Part shown: piece after piece, positions 26,327 through 35,846 of the stretch | Layout of the letters: the number at the start of each line of letters is the position of its first letter | Numbering within the stretch: the stretch's first letter is position 1 | Source of the DNA: Bacillus sp. 7884-1 | GTDB taxonomy: Bacteria > Bacillota > Bacilli > Bacillales > Cytobacillaceae | DNA: 42,132 nucleotides | Assembly: GCF_002272245.1 (NCBI RefSeq) | Contig: NZ_NPDD01000113.1 | Span: 1 to 42,132 of the forward strand | Direction of reading: 5' to 3' | Notes under the pieces: generated by a model | Told to the model about the DNA's origin: nothing | Databases searched by the model: none | The model's input: only the letters and a program-made list of their open reading frames with translations | Program-made: the position numbers and the translations under genes

Positions 26327-27541
26327 TTACTTCTTAAATAAAACAGGTGAAAAATCTACATCTTCTATCCATATGTTCGCATCTTTCTGCATATCATGCT
26401 GTATCCATACATCACCTTTGTAATTTTTGTCTTGCCTACGTACCCATGTGAGATAAGATTCAACGACCTGAGGATTTACATCTAACTCATTTTCTTTTGG
26501 AAATGTGATTTGATTCTGAGTGCCTGAGGCTAAATCTATCTCATATAGAGAGGTGAACATTGTGGGAACTGGCCCCTCTTCCCACGCTTTGTTTTCCTGT
26601 GACCGCGCGACAATCACTTTTGAAGGTGACAGCCACTCTAAATCTAGGTCTACATATCCTTTCGGTGTATATTCTACCTGTTTGGTGGATGCCTCTATAT
26701 CAGCAACTTTAGTAATTTTATTTTTAACAAAAAACCGTCCTTCTCCCGAAATATAAGCTAATTGGTTGGCTTGTGGTGCCCACTTAAACCAGTCACTAAA
26801 TCCTAACATCCTACCAATGTCCTTGAACATTTTTCCATCAGAGGATAATACACATAAAGGGTTACTGTCCATGGCCCAAGAAGGTGTAGGAGTGCCGAGA
26901 AAGCTGACCCATTTTCCGTCATGACTCCACTTAAAATCACCAACATTAACGGCAAATAAATCATTTTCATCTATTTGGATTGAGTACAATAGCTTAGCTT
27001 TTTTCTCATTAAGATTCATATCCTTTGGAATTTGGTACAACTTAATTGGTTCCCAGCCCGTAGGAAGTCGACCAGATTGAGTAGAAACAATATACTCTTT
27101 ACCGTTTGGAAACCATGCGAATTCACTAACACCTAACGAAACATTTTCAAATCCATATGGCCTGCCATCCTTTGTCTTTGTAACATTTAGGACCCAGCCA
27201 GATAAATAAGCTAGCTCATTTGCAACAGGGGACCACCTAAATAAAGAAGTCTCAATGATGGGATACGGTTTATAGTTTTCTTTTTTCTTTGTATCGTAAA
27301 TCCAGAGATTTGATTTTTCACCCTGCTCATCACCGTCTATGTATGCAATAAACCTACCATCATAGGACCACTGGGGAGAATTGACATATTTATTTGTTGT
27401 GAGCTGTACTTCTTGATCTCCGTCTTTCATCCATAACTGATGGTCACGAACAAACGCTGCCTTTACTGGTACTTCTGCCTTAGTCACAGAAATAAACTGA
27501 AATATGAAAAGCAATATAAGGAATAAAACTTTTATTGGCAT
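26327..27541 (-). CDS. Secreted TolB-like beta-propeller protein
   Basis: 404 aa with a clear Sec signal peptide: MPIKVLFLILLFIFQFISV then TKA, with cleavage probably after residue 22. The rest consists of repeated strands of the TolB/WD40-like propeller type, for example SPQWSYDGRFIAYID, FRWSPVANELAYLS, FKWSHDGKWVSFL and FKWAPQANQLAYIS. No lipobox cysteine is present, so it is probably released or loosely wall-associated. The function is unknown. AGGAGGG precedes the ATG. Monocistronic, no functional context. Confidence 0.82.
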   Translation of the reverse strand: MPIKVLFLILLFIFQFISVTKAEVPVKAAFVRDHQLWMKDGDQEVQLTTNKYVNSPQWSYDGRFIAYIDGDEQGEKSNLWIYDTKKKENYKPYPIIETSLFRWSPVANELAYLSGWVLNVTKTKDGRPYGFENVSLGVSEFAWFPNGKEYIVSTQSGRLPTGWEPIKLYQIPKDMNLNEKKAKLLYSIQIDENDLFAVNVGDFKWSHDGKWVSFLGTPTPSWAMDSNPLCVLSSDGKMFKDIGRMLGFSDWFKWAPQANQLAYISGEGRFFVKNKITKVADIEASTKQVEYTPKGYVDLDLEWLSPSKVIVARSQENKAWEEGPVPTMFTSLYEIDLASGTQNQITFPKENELDVNPQVVESYLTWVRRQDKNYKGDVWIQHDMQKDANIWIEDVDFSPVLFKK

Positions 27542-27670
27542 GGCATTCCCTCCTACTAAGTAGATTTTCCTAATAGATTCAAGTGATGCCTAGTTTTGGC
27601 TGTTTTTCCTAGATATTGAGAGGATAATGAATAATAAATCATACATGAAAAATTGAGAGGATTGAATTAT

Positions 27671-27847
27671 TTGAGGTTTTTCCTAGCTATTCCACTAATT
27701 TTGATTGGAAGTATTTTGGTTGGGTTAACAATTGATGACATCGGAGATATAGGTAATATAATTATGCATATTATAGGGTTTGGTTGTCTTTTAGGTGCTA
27801 TCGTAATTGGAAGAAGCAAGAAAGAAAAACTAAAAAAACAATCTTAA
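27671..27847 (+). CDS. Small membrane protein, 58 aa
   Basis: Two predicted membrane helices, FFLAIPLILIGSILVGL and IIMHIIGFGCLLGAIVI, followed by a basic tail RSKKEKLKKQS. TTG at 27671 has GAGAGGA 9 bases upstream; further TTG codons at 27653 and 27662 lie in or before that site. Not assignable to a family by eye. Confidence 0.6.
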   Translation: MRFFLAIPLILIGSILVGLTIDDIGDIGNIIMHIIGFGCLLGAIVIGRSKKEKLKKQS

Positions 27848-27850
27848 CCT

Positions 27851-27885
27851 AAAAAAAACTTACCCCTCCGGTAAGTTTTCTTTAT
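27851..27885. terminator. Bidirectional terminator
   Basis: AAAACTTACC (27855-27864), loop CCTCC, GGTAAGTTTT (27870-27879), with A8 before and TTTATT after. It serves both convergent genes. Confidence 0.85.
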
Positions 27886-28959
27886 TTATTCAATTTCCTT
27901 CTGTTCAATGGATACCTCATTGTGATGAAAAGAGTGAAAGCTGGTAATTAAGGTATCAAGATGTTCGACCTGTTCCCCGTAATCAATAATGGAAGAAATG
28001 ATTTGCATCGTATGATATAAATGCGGATCGTCTTGGCCGCCGAAGAGCTTTTGATGGGCCAAAAACAGATCAAATAGTTCTTTCTTATTAATACAATTAC
28101 TATCCTCACTATCCAAGGGAGTTGGAACTTTGCCAATAAACCGGAGCATTAACTGCTCATGATGGTAAATGACACTGTCGAGCTGTTCCTGTATGGATTG
28201 TTGAAAGTTTTCAGGGAGATGAAGCATTTCATTTTCAAATCGATGAAGTTTCTTTAATGTATCAAGTGCCTTTTTGGCAGCGGATGTCATTTGTCTAAAA
28301 ATCACCAGTTTTCTCGATTTCTCTAGACTAGTTTTTTTGAAATAACTTCTTTCCTCTTTATACAATAAATAAAACTGACTCATTTTCATTAAATTATCTT
28401 TTAGTTTTTCAATATCGGCTTTTAACAGATTGTGGTCGAAGTCATGCCGAGTACTTAATCGTATCCAGCGAATAATTTCCTCTGTTGTCTCTGATATCCT
28501 AAAATAAAGCTTATTTTCATATTTTGGAGGCAGGAAGACAAGGTTGACGACAAAGGCTGAAAATACCCCAATCATAATCGTTGAGAAACGAATTCCTGCG
28601 AATGGAATAAAGTCAGTGCCAGGGGTTTCCATAATTGAAACTAGCGTTACAAGAGAAAGTCCGATTGTATTCTCAATTTTTAATTTAAGATTGATAATAA
28701 TAACAATCACGGCGGCTAAACCAATGATGATAATGTGATTTCCTAGTAGGAGGACAAACATGACTGCAAGAATTGCCCCAATTAAATTTCCTTGTATTTG
28801 TTCAACAATCGTTAAAAAAGAACGATAAATGGTTGGCTGAATCGCAAAGATTGCAGCAATACCTGCCAATACAGGAGAGGGTGAGTGTAGCAGCTGTGCT
28901 AAATAAAGGGATAAAACAATTGCAATTCCCGTTTTGAAAATGCGGGCACCTAACTTCAT
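27886..28959 (-). CDS. ygaE: Aromatic acid exporter family membrane protein, YgaE-like
   Basis: 357 aa: an N-terminal block of four to six hydrophobic helices (residues 8-150), beginning with MKLGARIFKTGIAIVLSLYL and containing GIAAIFAIQPT, which is typical of the ArAE/FUSC exporter family. A long soluble helical C-terminal domain follows. The family is thought to export aromatic acids, but no substrate is implied here. Position and size agree with B. subtilis YgaE. The gene is transcribed toward the small membrane protein. Confidence 0.75.
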   Translation of the reverse strand: MKLGARIFKTGIAIVLSLYLAQLLHSPSPVLAGIAAIFAIQPTIYRSFLTIVEQIQGNLIGAILAVMFVLLLGNHIIIIGLAAVIVIIINLKLKIENTIGLSLVTLVSIMETPGTDFIPFAGIRFSTIMIGVFSAFVVNLVFLPPKYENKLYFRISETTEEIIRWIRLSTRHDFDHNLLKADIEKLKDNLMKMSQFYLLYKEERSYFKKTSLEKSRKLVIFRQMTSAAKKALDTLKKLHRFENEMLHLPENFQQSIQEQLDSVIYHHEQLMLRFIGKVPTPLDSEDSNCINKKELFDLFLAHQKLFGGQDDPHLYHTMQIISSIIDYGEQVEHLDTLITSFHSFHHNEVSIEQKEIE

Positions 28960-29106
28960 TCTAAATAATTTCCTTTCAAATTTAAGTCGTGTGTACTTAG
29001 TTTACTTCATAATGAACAAATACGTACTATACATGGATTAAAACATTTAATCAAGAGATATTGTATGAATTTATGTAAGTAATAGTTAAAGATATTTTCC
29101 AAAACG

Positions 29107-29146
29107 CAAAAAAGAACGTCCGCGGTAAAATGCGAACGTTCTTTTC
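29107..29146 (-). terminator. Terminator after the glutamate synthase gene
   Basis: GAACGT pairs with ACGTTC with an inner CGC/GCG; on the minus strand a T6 run follows. Confidence 0.7.
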
Positions 29147-29149
29147 GTA

Positions 29150-32100
29150 TCATTCTGTAGATACAGCTGGATCAGCCTGTTCTTTTACTGGAACAATTTG
29201 AATAAAGTGATCTTCTGGGTTAGAGAGAAGTGCTCGAAGCTGAGTAGCTTCTTCTGTCTGACCATCATTAGCCAATACATCTGTATATTTACCGAGAAGC
29301 TCATTTACATCTTTTTTCCCATTTTCGGTTAAGCTCATGACTGAAACCTTTGCACCTTTAGCAATCCTTCTCATAATCGCTTGGGCTGTTAAACCAACCT
29401 CAGGCTGTTGACGCACATAAACGACTCCACCAGTCATACCTGCACAAATCCAAGGACCTGGATCTCCTAAAACTAAGCCGCGGCCATTTGTCATGTATTC
29501 AAATGCAAAGCCTTTAATATTTGCATTTGCTCCAATATTTCCAGCTTCATTTTCAGGCAGTGGCTGCTTAACAGAGCCGCCAATAATTAAATCAGCACCT
29601 GAAAGACGGATTCCAGCACGAGCGTCAGCATTACCCTGAGCTACTAGCAGCCCTTTTTGTGCCCCATATCCGAACCCTTTTCCGACAGAACCATTATAAT
29701 AGTTGCCATTTTTTCCTTTTGATTTAAGAATAAAGATATTCCCGCCAAAAGATGTTTTTCCAACACCATCTTGACCGCCGCCATTAACAGTGATTTCAAT
29801 ACCGCCGCTATTATAAGCACCTAGGCCGTTTCCAGGAATGGAACCATTCTTGTACTTAAGCTGCACAGGAGGAAGCTGCAGGTATGAACCATCAAGTCTT
29901 CCTCGAACTCGGTGACAGGAAACCCTGCTTCCTAAGACGCGTTGTTCTGAAGTAACACTGTCAAATTCGCGAGAAGAATGTAATTGTTCAACGCTTGCGT
30001 CTAAATACTCGGCACCAACGGCCACTTGCATTTGGACTTCTTGGAAAGCCTTTGTTTCTTCTGATTTTGAGAATTGGCTAATTTCAAGCGGTTTTAATAG
30101 ATAAGATAGGCTAAGCTGATTCTTTCCTTTCACCTGTTCTAATAATTCAGAACGTCCAACTGCATCCTGCAAGTTTGTAATTCCAACAGAAGCGGCAAGT
30201 GCTTTTAACTCACTTCCAAAGGATGAAAATAGATTCATGATGCCATTTACAGCTAAGTCCAACTGACGTGGAACAAAGCGGCGAAGTCCATGTTCTTTAG
30301 CTTGAACCTCAGATTCAATTTGGGTAGCAATACCAACATGACATGTATCTAAATGACATCCACGGCAAGTGGTACAGCCGATTGCCAGCATGGAAAGAGT
30401 TCCAAAACCAACGCGGTTTGCACCAAGGAGCATAACCTTCATGACGTCCATGGCACTCTTCATACCGCCATCTGCCCAAATCTCTACTTTATTACGAAGT
30501 CCACTTTCAAGCAGAGCATTATGGGCTGCCTTTACACCGATTTCGACAGGAAGTCCAACGTGCTGAAGGGCATGGATTCTGGCTGCACCTGTACCACCGT
30601 CAAATCCGCTTAAGGTGATGATATCAGCACCTGCTTTAGCAATACCAACAGCAATGGTACCGATATTTGGGACAACAGGTACTTTTACCGCAATTTTCGC
30701 TTGGTCATTACCTGTTTTTAATTCTAGAATCATTTGGGCTAAATCTTCTATTGAATAGATATCATGGTTGTTTGATGGTGAAATTAGATCTGATCCAAGT
30801 GTAGCGTTACGTGCAGCAGCAACCTTAGCTGTTACCTTTGAACCAGGTAAGTGACCGCCTTCACCAGGCTTTGCACCCTGCCCAATTTTAATTTCTAATA
30901 GATTAGAAGAGTTTAAAAGCTCAGCATTTACTCCAAATCGTCCAGAGGCAATCTGCTGGCCTCTCGTTTTTGGATATTTACCCAGCATATCTTTGATTTC
31001 TCCGCCTTCACCATTTAGACTGACCATGTTTAGGCGATCAGCACCTTCAGCGTAAGCTCTAAAGGCAGTCTCATTTTGTGAGCCAAACGACATAGAAGAA
31101 ATAATAAATGGCAAATCATGCTCGCCGACTGTAATATCAACGTCCGTTGGGGAAATGGCTTGATTGCTCTTCTTTAATTGAACTAAATGACGAATCGTTG
31201 TTGGATTCTGCTCTTCTTGTTCACTAATTTTATCACGGTAAGCACTATAGTCACCTGTTGCAGCAACTTCACCTATAGCTTTCCAAATACGAGGGAAGAG
31301 GTGGAAGGTTTTCCCGACTCTTTCCTTCTCATTATGGTAATCCTCAGCTCTTTGAAAAGCATCATTCTTCATTGCTGCATAATTATTCTCAATCTCAGCA
31401 GATCCAAAAAAGTTAACGATATTTAATACATTTGCAATCTCTTCGTGCAGACCGATACTTGAGAAGAGTCTGCCATAGCCGCGTAATTCGTGAATACCAA
31501 TAGTTGAAATTACTTTTTCAAGCCCCTTAGATAATGCACTATAAAGGTTAATTAAAGGTTTATTGGATTCATCGAGCACTGTCATGAACATGTAGTAGGG
31601 GCTGATTAAATCTGCACCTAATCCAAAAACAGTTATCATGTCGTGCAGAGAACGAATGGATGCAGAGCGTAGCAAGATAGAACAATTTCTTCTTAATTCT
31701 GCCTTTACCAATGCTTGATCGATAGCAGCTGTAACTAAATGTGGATCAATCCAATAAAAGTCTTCCTGATGTGCGTTCGCATCGTCAAGAACGATTAAAC
31801 TCTTTCCAGAAAGTACAGCTTTAACGGCTTCTTCAGAAATTCTTGTTAATGCAGTATCAATGTTCTCGTCTTTTCTAAAGGTTGTAGAAATAAACGCAAC
31901 CAGCTTTTCTTTTTGGAAATATTGTACCACTTGATCGAAGCTCGGTTGGCCAATAGTCTCGGAACAGCTATAACCTGCTTTGCCTTCTAATAGAAGGGGA
32001 GTGGTTAACTCAAGAACAGTTTCTGTTTTTTCATTTTTAAATAAATCAGGACGCTTCCCAATAATCACTCGTGTGGAAAAATGCTCCGTTTCTCGGTCGC

Positions 32101-33619
32101 GGTCAATCGCAGGATTCGTAACAACTGCTACACTTTCTTTAAAATAATCTGCAAGGTTTTTACGCTCAGGATTAAGAGCTGCAAGTGGTGCATCATGCCC
32201 AAGGGAACGAATCGGCTCAACACCTTTTTCAGCCATTTGCTCAATTAATTGAATGTGGTCTCTTTCCCAGCCAAATGCCTTATATTGCCCATTGTGTATT
32301 TTATCTGGATAATTCATCGTAATTGTTTTTTCTAAAGCAGGTGCTTGTAAACGAACTCTTGAACCCTGTAGATTCAAGCGATTTGAATAACGGTTATAAA
32401 CTTCTCTTTGAAATTTGTCCTGCTGGTAAACTTCTAATTTACTATTGCTCCACTTAAAGCCAACTTTTTCACCAGGAGCTAGCGGCTTAGGGTCATTGAC
32501 ATACTCACTCGAAGGAATGATGCCTGGTTCAGATGAGAATAAATAAGAAGTTTCAGTTTCGAGCATCCAAAGTGGCCGTAGACCTAGGGCATCGACACTA
32601 AAAACAGCTTCATTCCCAAATCTAGAAATAATGCCGGCAGGACCTTGGGCAAAATGCCCCCATGCTTCGCGAATATAAGTATATAAATCTTGTAAATCTT
32701 CTGAGTAGGCTTTAATTTCATTGATAATTGGCGGGAATAATAGGTCGATTGCCTCGAATAGCGTATATCCTTCACGGCAAATCAATGTTTCCATTGTCCG
32801 GCTTAGATCTTGTGAGTCACTGCCATCTTTAACGAGTGGAACACCAATCATTCTCGCTTCATCACGAAGCTTTGCGATGGTGTTAATTTCCCCATTGTGT
32901 CCAAGAACACTAAATGGCTGAACTCGGAAAAAGCTTGAAAGTGTATTGGTGGAATAGCGGTTATGGCCAAGTGTTACGGTTGAGGCAACAACGGGACTGG
33001 CTAAATCCATATAGTAGCGAGGAAGAATATCTCCGGCACCCATAACTTTATAAACAGCATGATTTTGGCTTAAGGATGCAACATGAACATATTCATTGGT
33101 TTCAAAATCGATAATCGCCTCGAATAATACCTTAGTTAATTCTTGCCCTGCCTTTTTGGAGATACATGCAAACTGCCAGAAAACTGGATTTTCTTGAATG
33201 GCGATTGGGCCGAGAGCACTAGAGTCGGTAACTTGATTTGATTCAAAGATAATTTCTAAATCGTAGTTTTTTAGTTTTTGAAGTAATTCTTGTTTAATAG
33301 AGTCCCAGTTAGCTTTTAGGCTGATAAAAACATGACCAACAGCAAAGCTATCTGTGTCAGCTAAGGAGGGATCAACATTTGCATTTTGTAACTTTTCTTT
33401 CCATAGAGCCTTAGGAATATCAACATGAATTCCAACACCATCGCCCTCACCGTTTATAAAACCAGCACGATGATTCATCGTAACAAGAGCATCTATGCAA
33501 TCAAAAATGTTTTTTCTAGTAGGCTGCTTGTTCTTTTCAAGACAAGCTACAATTCCGCAGGCATCATGTTCATGCTTATGGAAATCTTTAAAAAGGGAAG
33601 GATTCCATCTTTCTGTCAT
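29150..33619 (-). CDS. gltA: Glutamate synthase large chain (class-II amidotransferase, FMN, 3Fe-4S)
   Basis: A 1489-aa single chain that converts glutamine and 2-oxoglutarate to two glutamates. Domains in order: glutaminase with nucleophile C21 (HDACGIVA, exposed after removal of a 20-residue propeptide), central domain, FMN-binding synthase domain, and the C-terminal GXGXG beta-helix (from about 1230). The 3Fe-4S ligands fit C-x5-C-x4-C in CTTCRGCHLDTC. No small subunit (gltB/gltD) is nearby, so it either uses a distant subunit or ferredoxin. The ATG at 33619 has almost no ribosome site; a CTG 15 bases upstream is preceded by AGAGGA. Confidence 0.92.
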   Translation of the reverse strand: MTERWNPSLFKDFHKHEHDACGIVACLEKNKQPTRKNIFDCIDALVTMNHRAGFINGEGDGVGIHVDIPKALWKEKLQNANVDPSLADTDSFAVGHVFISLKANWDSIKQELLQKLKNYDLEIIFESNQVTDSSALGPIAIQENPVFWQFACISKKAGQELTKVLFEAIIDFETNEYVHVASLSQNHAVYKVMGAGDILPRYYMDLASPVVASTVTLGHNRYSTNTLSSFFRVQPFSVLGHNGEINTIAKLRDEARMIGVPLVKDGSDSQDLSRTMETLICREGYTLFEAIDLLFPPIINEIKAYSEDLQDLYTYIREAWGHFAQGPAGIISRFGNEAVFSVDALGLRPLWMLETETSYLFSSEPGIIPSSEYVNDPKPLAPGEKVGFKWSNSKLEVYQQDKFQREVYNRYSNRLNLQGSRVRLQAPALEKTITMNYPDKIHNGQYKAFGWERDHIQLIEQMAEKGVEPIRSLGHDAPLAALNPERKNLADYFKESVAVVTNPAIDRDRETEHFSTRVIIGKRPDLFKNEKTETVLELTTPLLLEGKAGYSCSETIGQPSFDQVVQYFQKEKLVAFISTTFRKDENIDTALTRISEEAVKAVLSGKSLIVLDDANAHQEDFYWIDPHLVTAAIDQALVKAELRRNCSILLRSASIRSLHDMITVFGLGADLISPYYMFMTVLDESNKPLINLYSALSKGLEKVISTIGIHELRGYGRLFSSIGLHEEIANVLNIVNFFGSAEIENNYAAMKNDAFQRAEDYHNEKERVGKTFHLFPRIWKAIGEVAATGDYSAYRDKISEQEEQNPTTIRHLVQLKKSNQAISPTDVDITVGEHDLPFIISSMSFGSQNETAFRAYAEGADRLNMVSLNGEGGEIKDMLGKYPKTRGQQIASGRFGVNAELLNSSNLLEIKIGQGAKPGEGGHLPGSKVTAKVAAARNATLGSDLISPSNNHDIYSIEDLAQMILELKTGNDQAKIAVKVPVVPNIGTIAVGIAKAGADIITLSGFDGGTGAARIHALQHVGLPVEIGVKAAHNALLESGLRNKVEIWADGGMKSAMDVMKVMLLGANRVGFGTLSMLAIGCTTCRGCHLDTCHVGIATQIESEVQAKEHGLRRFVPRQLDLAVNGIMNLFSSFGSELKALAASVGITNLQDAVGRSELLEQVKGKNQLSLSYLLKPLEISQFSKSEETKAFQEVQMQVAVGAEYLDASVEQLHSSREFDSVTSEQRVLGSRVSCHRVRGRLDGSYLQLPPVQLKYKNGSIPGNGLGAYNSGGIEITVNGGGQDGVGKTSFGGNIFILKSKGKNGNYYNGSVGKGFGYGAQKGLLVAQGNADARAGIRLSGADLIIGGSVKQPLPENEAGNIGANANIKGFAFEYMTNGRGLVLGDPGPWICAGMTGGVVYVRQQPEVGLTAQAIMRRIAKGAKVSVMSLTENGKKDVNELLGKYTDVLANDGQTEEATQLRALLSNPEDHFIQIVPVKEQADPAVSTE

Positions 33620-33655
33620 ATAATTTGGCTTCAGCGAAATTTCCTCTAAAGCCGC

Positions 33656-33664
33656 TCACCTCCT
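33656..33664 (-). promoter_or_regulatory. Orphan full-length Shine-Dalgarno in the glutamate synthase leader
   Basis: On the minus strand AGGAGGTGA is complementary to nine bases of the 16S anti-SD, yet no ATG, GTG or TTG lies within 12 bases downstream. The annotated start is about 37 bases further on. Confidence 0.6.
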
Positions 33665-33677
33665 ATTAGCTTATTAA

Positions 33678-33694
33678 TGTAAGAATTGTTGACA
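33678..33694 (-). promoter_or_regulatory. TnrA/GlnR-type box
   Basis: On the minus strand TGTCAACAATTCTTACA fits TGTNA-N7-TNACA exactly and the longer TnrA consensus with a single mismatch. It lies about 33-49 bases downstream of the predicted glutamate synthase transcription start, the kind of repressing position known for TnrA at B. subtilis gltAB. Confidence 0.7.
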
Positions 33695-33733
33695 AAAAAT
33701 TGAGGGCACAACTAAATAAGATTGCGTGAAAAT

Positions 33734-33762
33734 AATATATCATATGAATTTTCAGAAATCAA
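33734..33762 (-). promoter_or_regulatory. Glutamate synthase promoter with embedded CodY-like box
   Basis: On the minus strand TTGATT (33762-33757), 17 bp, TATATT (33739-33734). A sequence matching the CodY consensus AATTTTCWGAAAATT at 12 of 15 positions occupies 33747-33761, overlapping the -35 and spacer, so CodY binding would block RNA polymerase. Confidence 0.6.
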
Positions 33763-33830
33763 ATAAATATACAAGAATGTGGATAGAAAATTGAGGAAAT
33801 TTAGATGGTTTTTTTAAATGAAAGTTATAA

Positions 33831-33844
33831 TGTAAACGTTTTCA
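33831..33844 (-). promoter_or_regulatory. cre site upstream of glutamate synthase
   Basis: TGAAAACGTTTACA on the minus strand matches TGNAANCGNTNNCA at every fixed position. The centre lies about 110 bp upstream of the predicted start, suggesting activation by CcpA rather than repression. Confidence 0.6.
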
Positions 33845-33858
33845 AAGTGACGGATATA

Positions 33859-33885
33859 AATAGAGAGTGATTACCACTCTCTATT
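33859..33885 (-). terminator. Terminator after gsaB
   Basis: An 11-bp perfect stem, AATAGAGAGTG (33859-33869) with CACTCTCTATT (33875-33885); only a short T/A-rich tail follows on the minus strand. Confidence 0.65.
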
Positions 33886-33905
33886 AATGAATAAAAAATG
33901 TATAT

Positions 33906-35201
33906 TTATTCGTCTGCGAGTAAGGAAAATGCATTATTTACGGCATGAAGTGTTGCTTCGATGTCCTCTTCTGTATGTGCAATGGTTAAGAACCAGGCTT
34001 CGTATTTAGAAGGAGCCAAATTAATTCCTTGTTGCAGCATTAACTTGAAGAACCTGCCAAACATTTCACCGTCTGTATTTTCTGCTTGCTCATAGTTTTC
34101 AATTTTTTCATTTGTAAAATAAACGGTAAAAGCACCTTTTAAACGATTCATCGTAATTTGAATACCGTGCTCTTTTGCAGCTTCTAGAATGCCTTCCTCA
34201 AGCATTGCCCCTAAACGATCAAGGTAGTCATATACTCCTTCTTGCTTTAATACATCAAGACACGCGATTCCAGAAAGAATGGAGGCTGGATTCCCTGCCA
34301 TCGTTCCTGCTTGATAGGCAGGTCCTAGTGGTGCCACTCGTTCCATAATTTCCTTACGTCCACCATATGCTCCAATTGGCAGACCCCCGCCAATAATTTT
34401 CCCTAGGGCTGTTAGATCGGGCCGAATACCTAATAAATCCTGTGCACCTCCATACATAAAGCGGAAAGCGGTAATAACTTCGTCATAGATAACAAGTGCG
34501 CCTGCAGCATGGGTAAGATCGTTCACCTGCTGTAAGAATCCAGGTTTTGGTTCCACAATTCCAAAGTTCCCAACAATGGGTTCCACTAAAACCGCTGCAA
34601 TTTGGTCGCCCCATTTGTCTAATGCTTCTTTAAAAGGCCCAATATCATTAAATGGAACCGTAATGACTTCTTGGGCAATACTCTTTGGAACACCAGCTGA
34701 ATCAGGGGTTCCGAGCGTAGCTGGCCCTGACCCGGCAGCAACAAGAACAAGATCAGAGTGACCATGATAACATCCGGCAAACTTAATAATCTTATCTCTG
34801 CCAGTATAGGCACGGGCAACACGAATCGTTGTCATGACTGCTTCAGTGCCTGAGTTCACAAACCTAACTTTTTCTAAAAAAGGCATGGCTTCCTTCAGCA
34901 TCTTTGCAAACTTTACCTCATGCGGGGTAGGAGTGCCATATAGAACTCCGCTCTCTGCAGCCTTTTTGATGGCTTCTGTTATATGTGGATGAGCATGTCC
35001 TGTAATGATTGGGCCATAAGCTGCAAGGTAATCGATGTACTGATTTCCGTCGACATCCCAAAAATAGGCGCCTTGAGCACGCTCCATAACGACTGGAGCA
35101 CCGCCACCTACCGCTTTGTATGAACGAGAGGGGCTGTTTACCCCGCCAACGATATGTTCCAACGCTTCATTATGTATTCGTTCTGAATTTGTAAGTTGCA
35201 T
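33906..35201 (-). CDS. gsaB: Glutamate-1-semialdehyde 2,1-aminomutase
   Basis: A PLP enzyme of 431 aa that makes 5-aminolevulinate for heme and related tetrapyrroles. Class-III motifs are intact: [30 protein letters not shown] and the Schiff-base lysine in [18 protein letters not shown]. The opening [20 protein letters not shown] is typical of the family. Bacilli carry hemL and the paralogue gsaB; the position beside ygaE and bcp matches gsaB. AAGGAGG lies 8 bases before the ATG. Confidence 0.93.
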   Translation of the reverse strand: MQLTNSERIHNEALEHIVGGVNSPSRSYKAVGGGAPVVMERAQGAYFWDVDGNQYIDYLAAYGPIITGHAHPHITEAIKKAAESGVLYGTPTPHEVKFAKMLKEAMPFLEKVRFVNSGTEAVMTTIRVARAYTGRDKIIKFAGCYHGHSDLVLVAAGSGPATLGTPDSAGVPKSIAQEVITVPFNDIGPFKEALDKWGDQIAAVLVEPIVGNFGIVEPKPGFLQQVNDLTHAAGALVIYDEVITAFRFMYGGAQDLLGIRPDLTALGKIIGGGLPIGAYGGRKEIMERVAPLGPAYQAGTMAGNPASILSGIACLDVLKQEGVYDYLDRLGAMLEEGILEAAKEHGIQITMNRLKGAFTVYFTNEKIENYEQAENTDGEMFGRFFKLMLQQGINLAPSKYEAWFLTIAHTEEDIEATLHAVNNAFSLLADE

Positions 35202-35376
35202 TATTTTTCCTCCTTGAAATGGATTCCTTCCTATAATAGCACTTTTTTAATCAATTTTTATTTGTTTTACTTTTGAAAAATTTTTACGGTCCCGCCACTT
35301 TAGCAAGGATTGTTGATATTTTATCGTCCAAGCCTGCATAGAATGAGACTAATGACGTCAATTGGGGTGGCTGCTG

Positions 35377-35781
35377 ATGTTCTATTTCTTATTGCCAATT
35401 GTTATCTTCTGTATTTTTATGAGTATAAGAACATTGTTTGTACCAAATACAATAAAAGGGAAGTTTGTATCAATAGAAAATGCACTTTTTTTAGGATCCA
35501 TCTATCTTACGGTTATTCTTGGGTTTGGACTTATCTATTTATTGTTTGAATTAAAGGGTGTGTCATTGCTCGTAGAAACAAATCATGAAAATAACTATAA
35601 CTTGTTTGAAACAAGCTTTTATTTCAGTGCAATGACATTGTTTTCTGTTGGGAATGGAGATGTTGTGCCACACGGGTTGGGCAGAATGGTTGCAGTTGTC
35701 GAGGCTTTAATTGGTTATACACTGCCTGCAGCGTTTGTAGCACGTGCATTAATGGACAGAGAAGTTAAAGAAATTAAATAG
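35377..35781 (+). CDS. Two-helix ion-channel family protein
   Basis: About 134 aa. Two hydrophobic segments at residues 1-20 and about 45-65 precede a pore-loop-like stretch TLFSVGNGDVVP and a final helix. This is the layout of a small potassium-channel (ion_trans_2) protein. The filter reads GNGD instead of the usual GYGD, so potassium selectivity is doubtful. ATG 35377 has GGGGTGG 6 bases upstream; the TTG at 35362 precedes that site. Confidence 0.7.
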   Translation: MFYFLLPIVIFCIFMSIRTLFVPNTIKGKFVSIENALFLGSIYLTVILGFGLIYLLFELKGVSLLVETNHENNYNLFETSFYFSAMTLFSVGNGDVVPHGLGRMVAVVEALIGYTLPAAFVARALMDREVKEIK

Positions 35782-35846
35782 TTGTATTGTTGATAATGTT
35801 TGGTTAGGCTTATGGAAGAGAATATTTTCCATGAGGTGATTAAGTT

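Noticed and set aside
35310..35549. 79-aa ORF before the channel gene
   Set aside because: Overlaps the channel gene in another frame and has no ribosome site.
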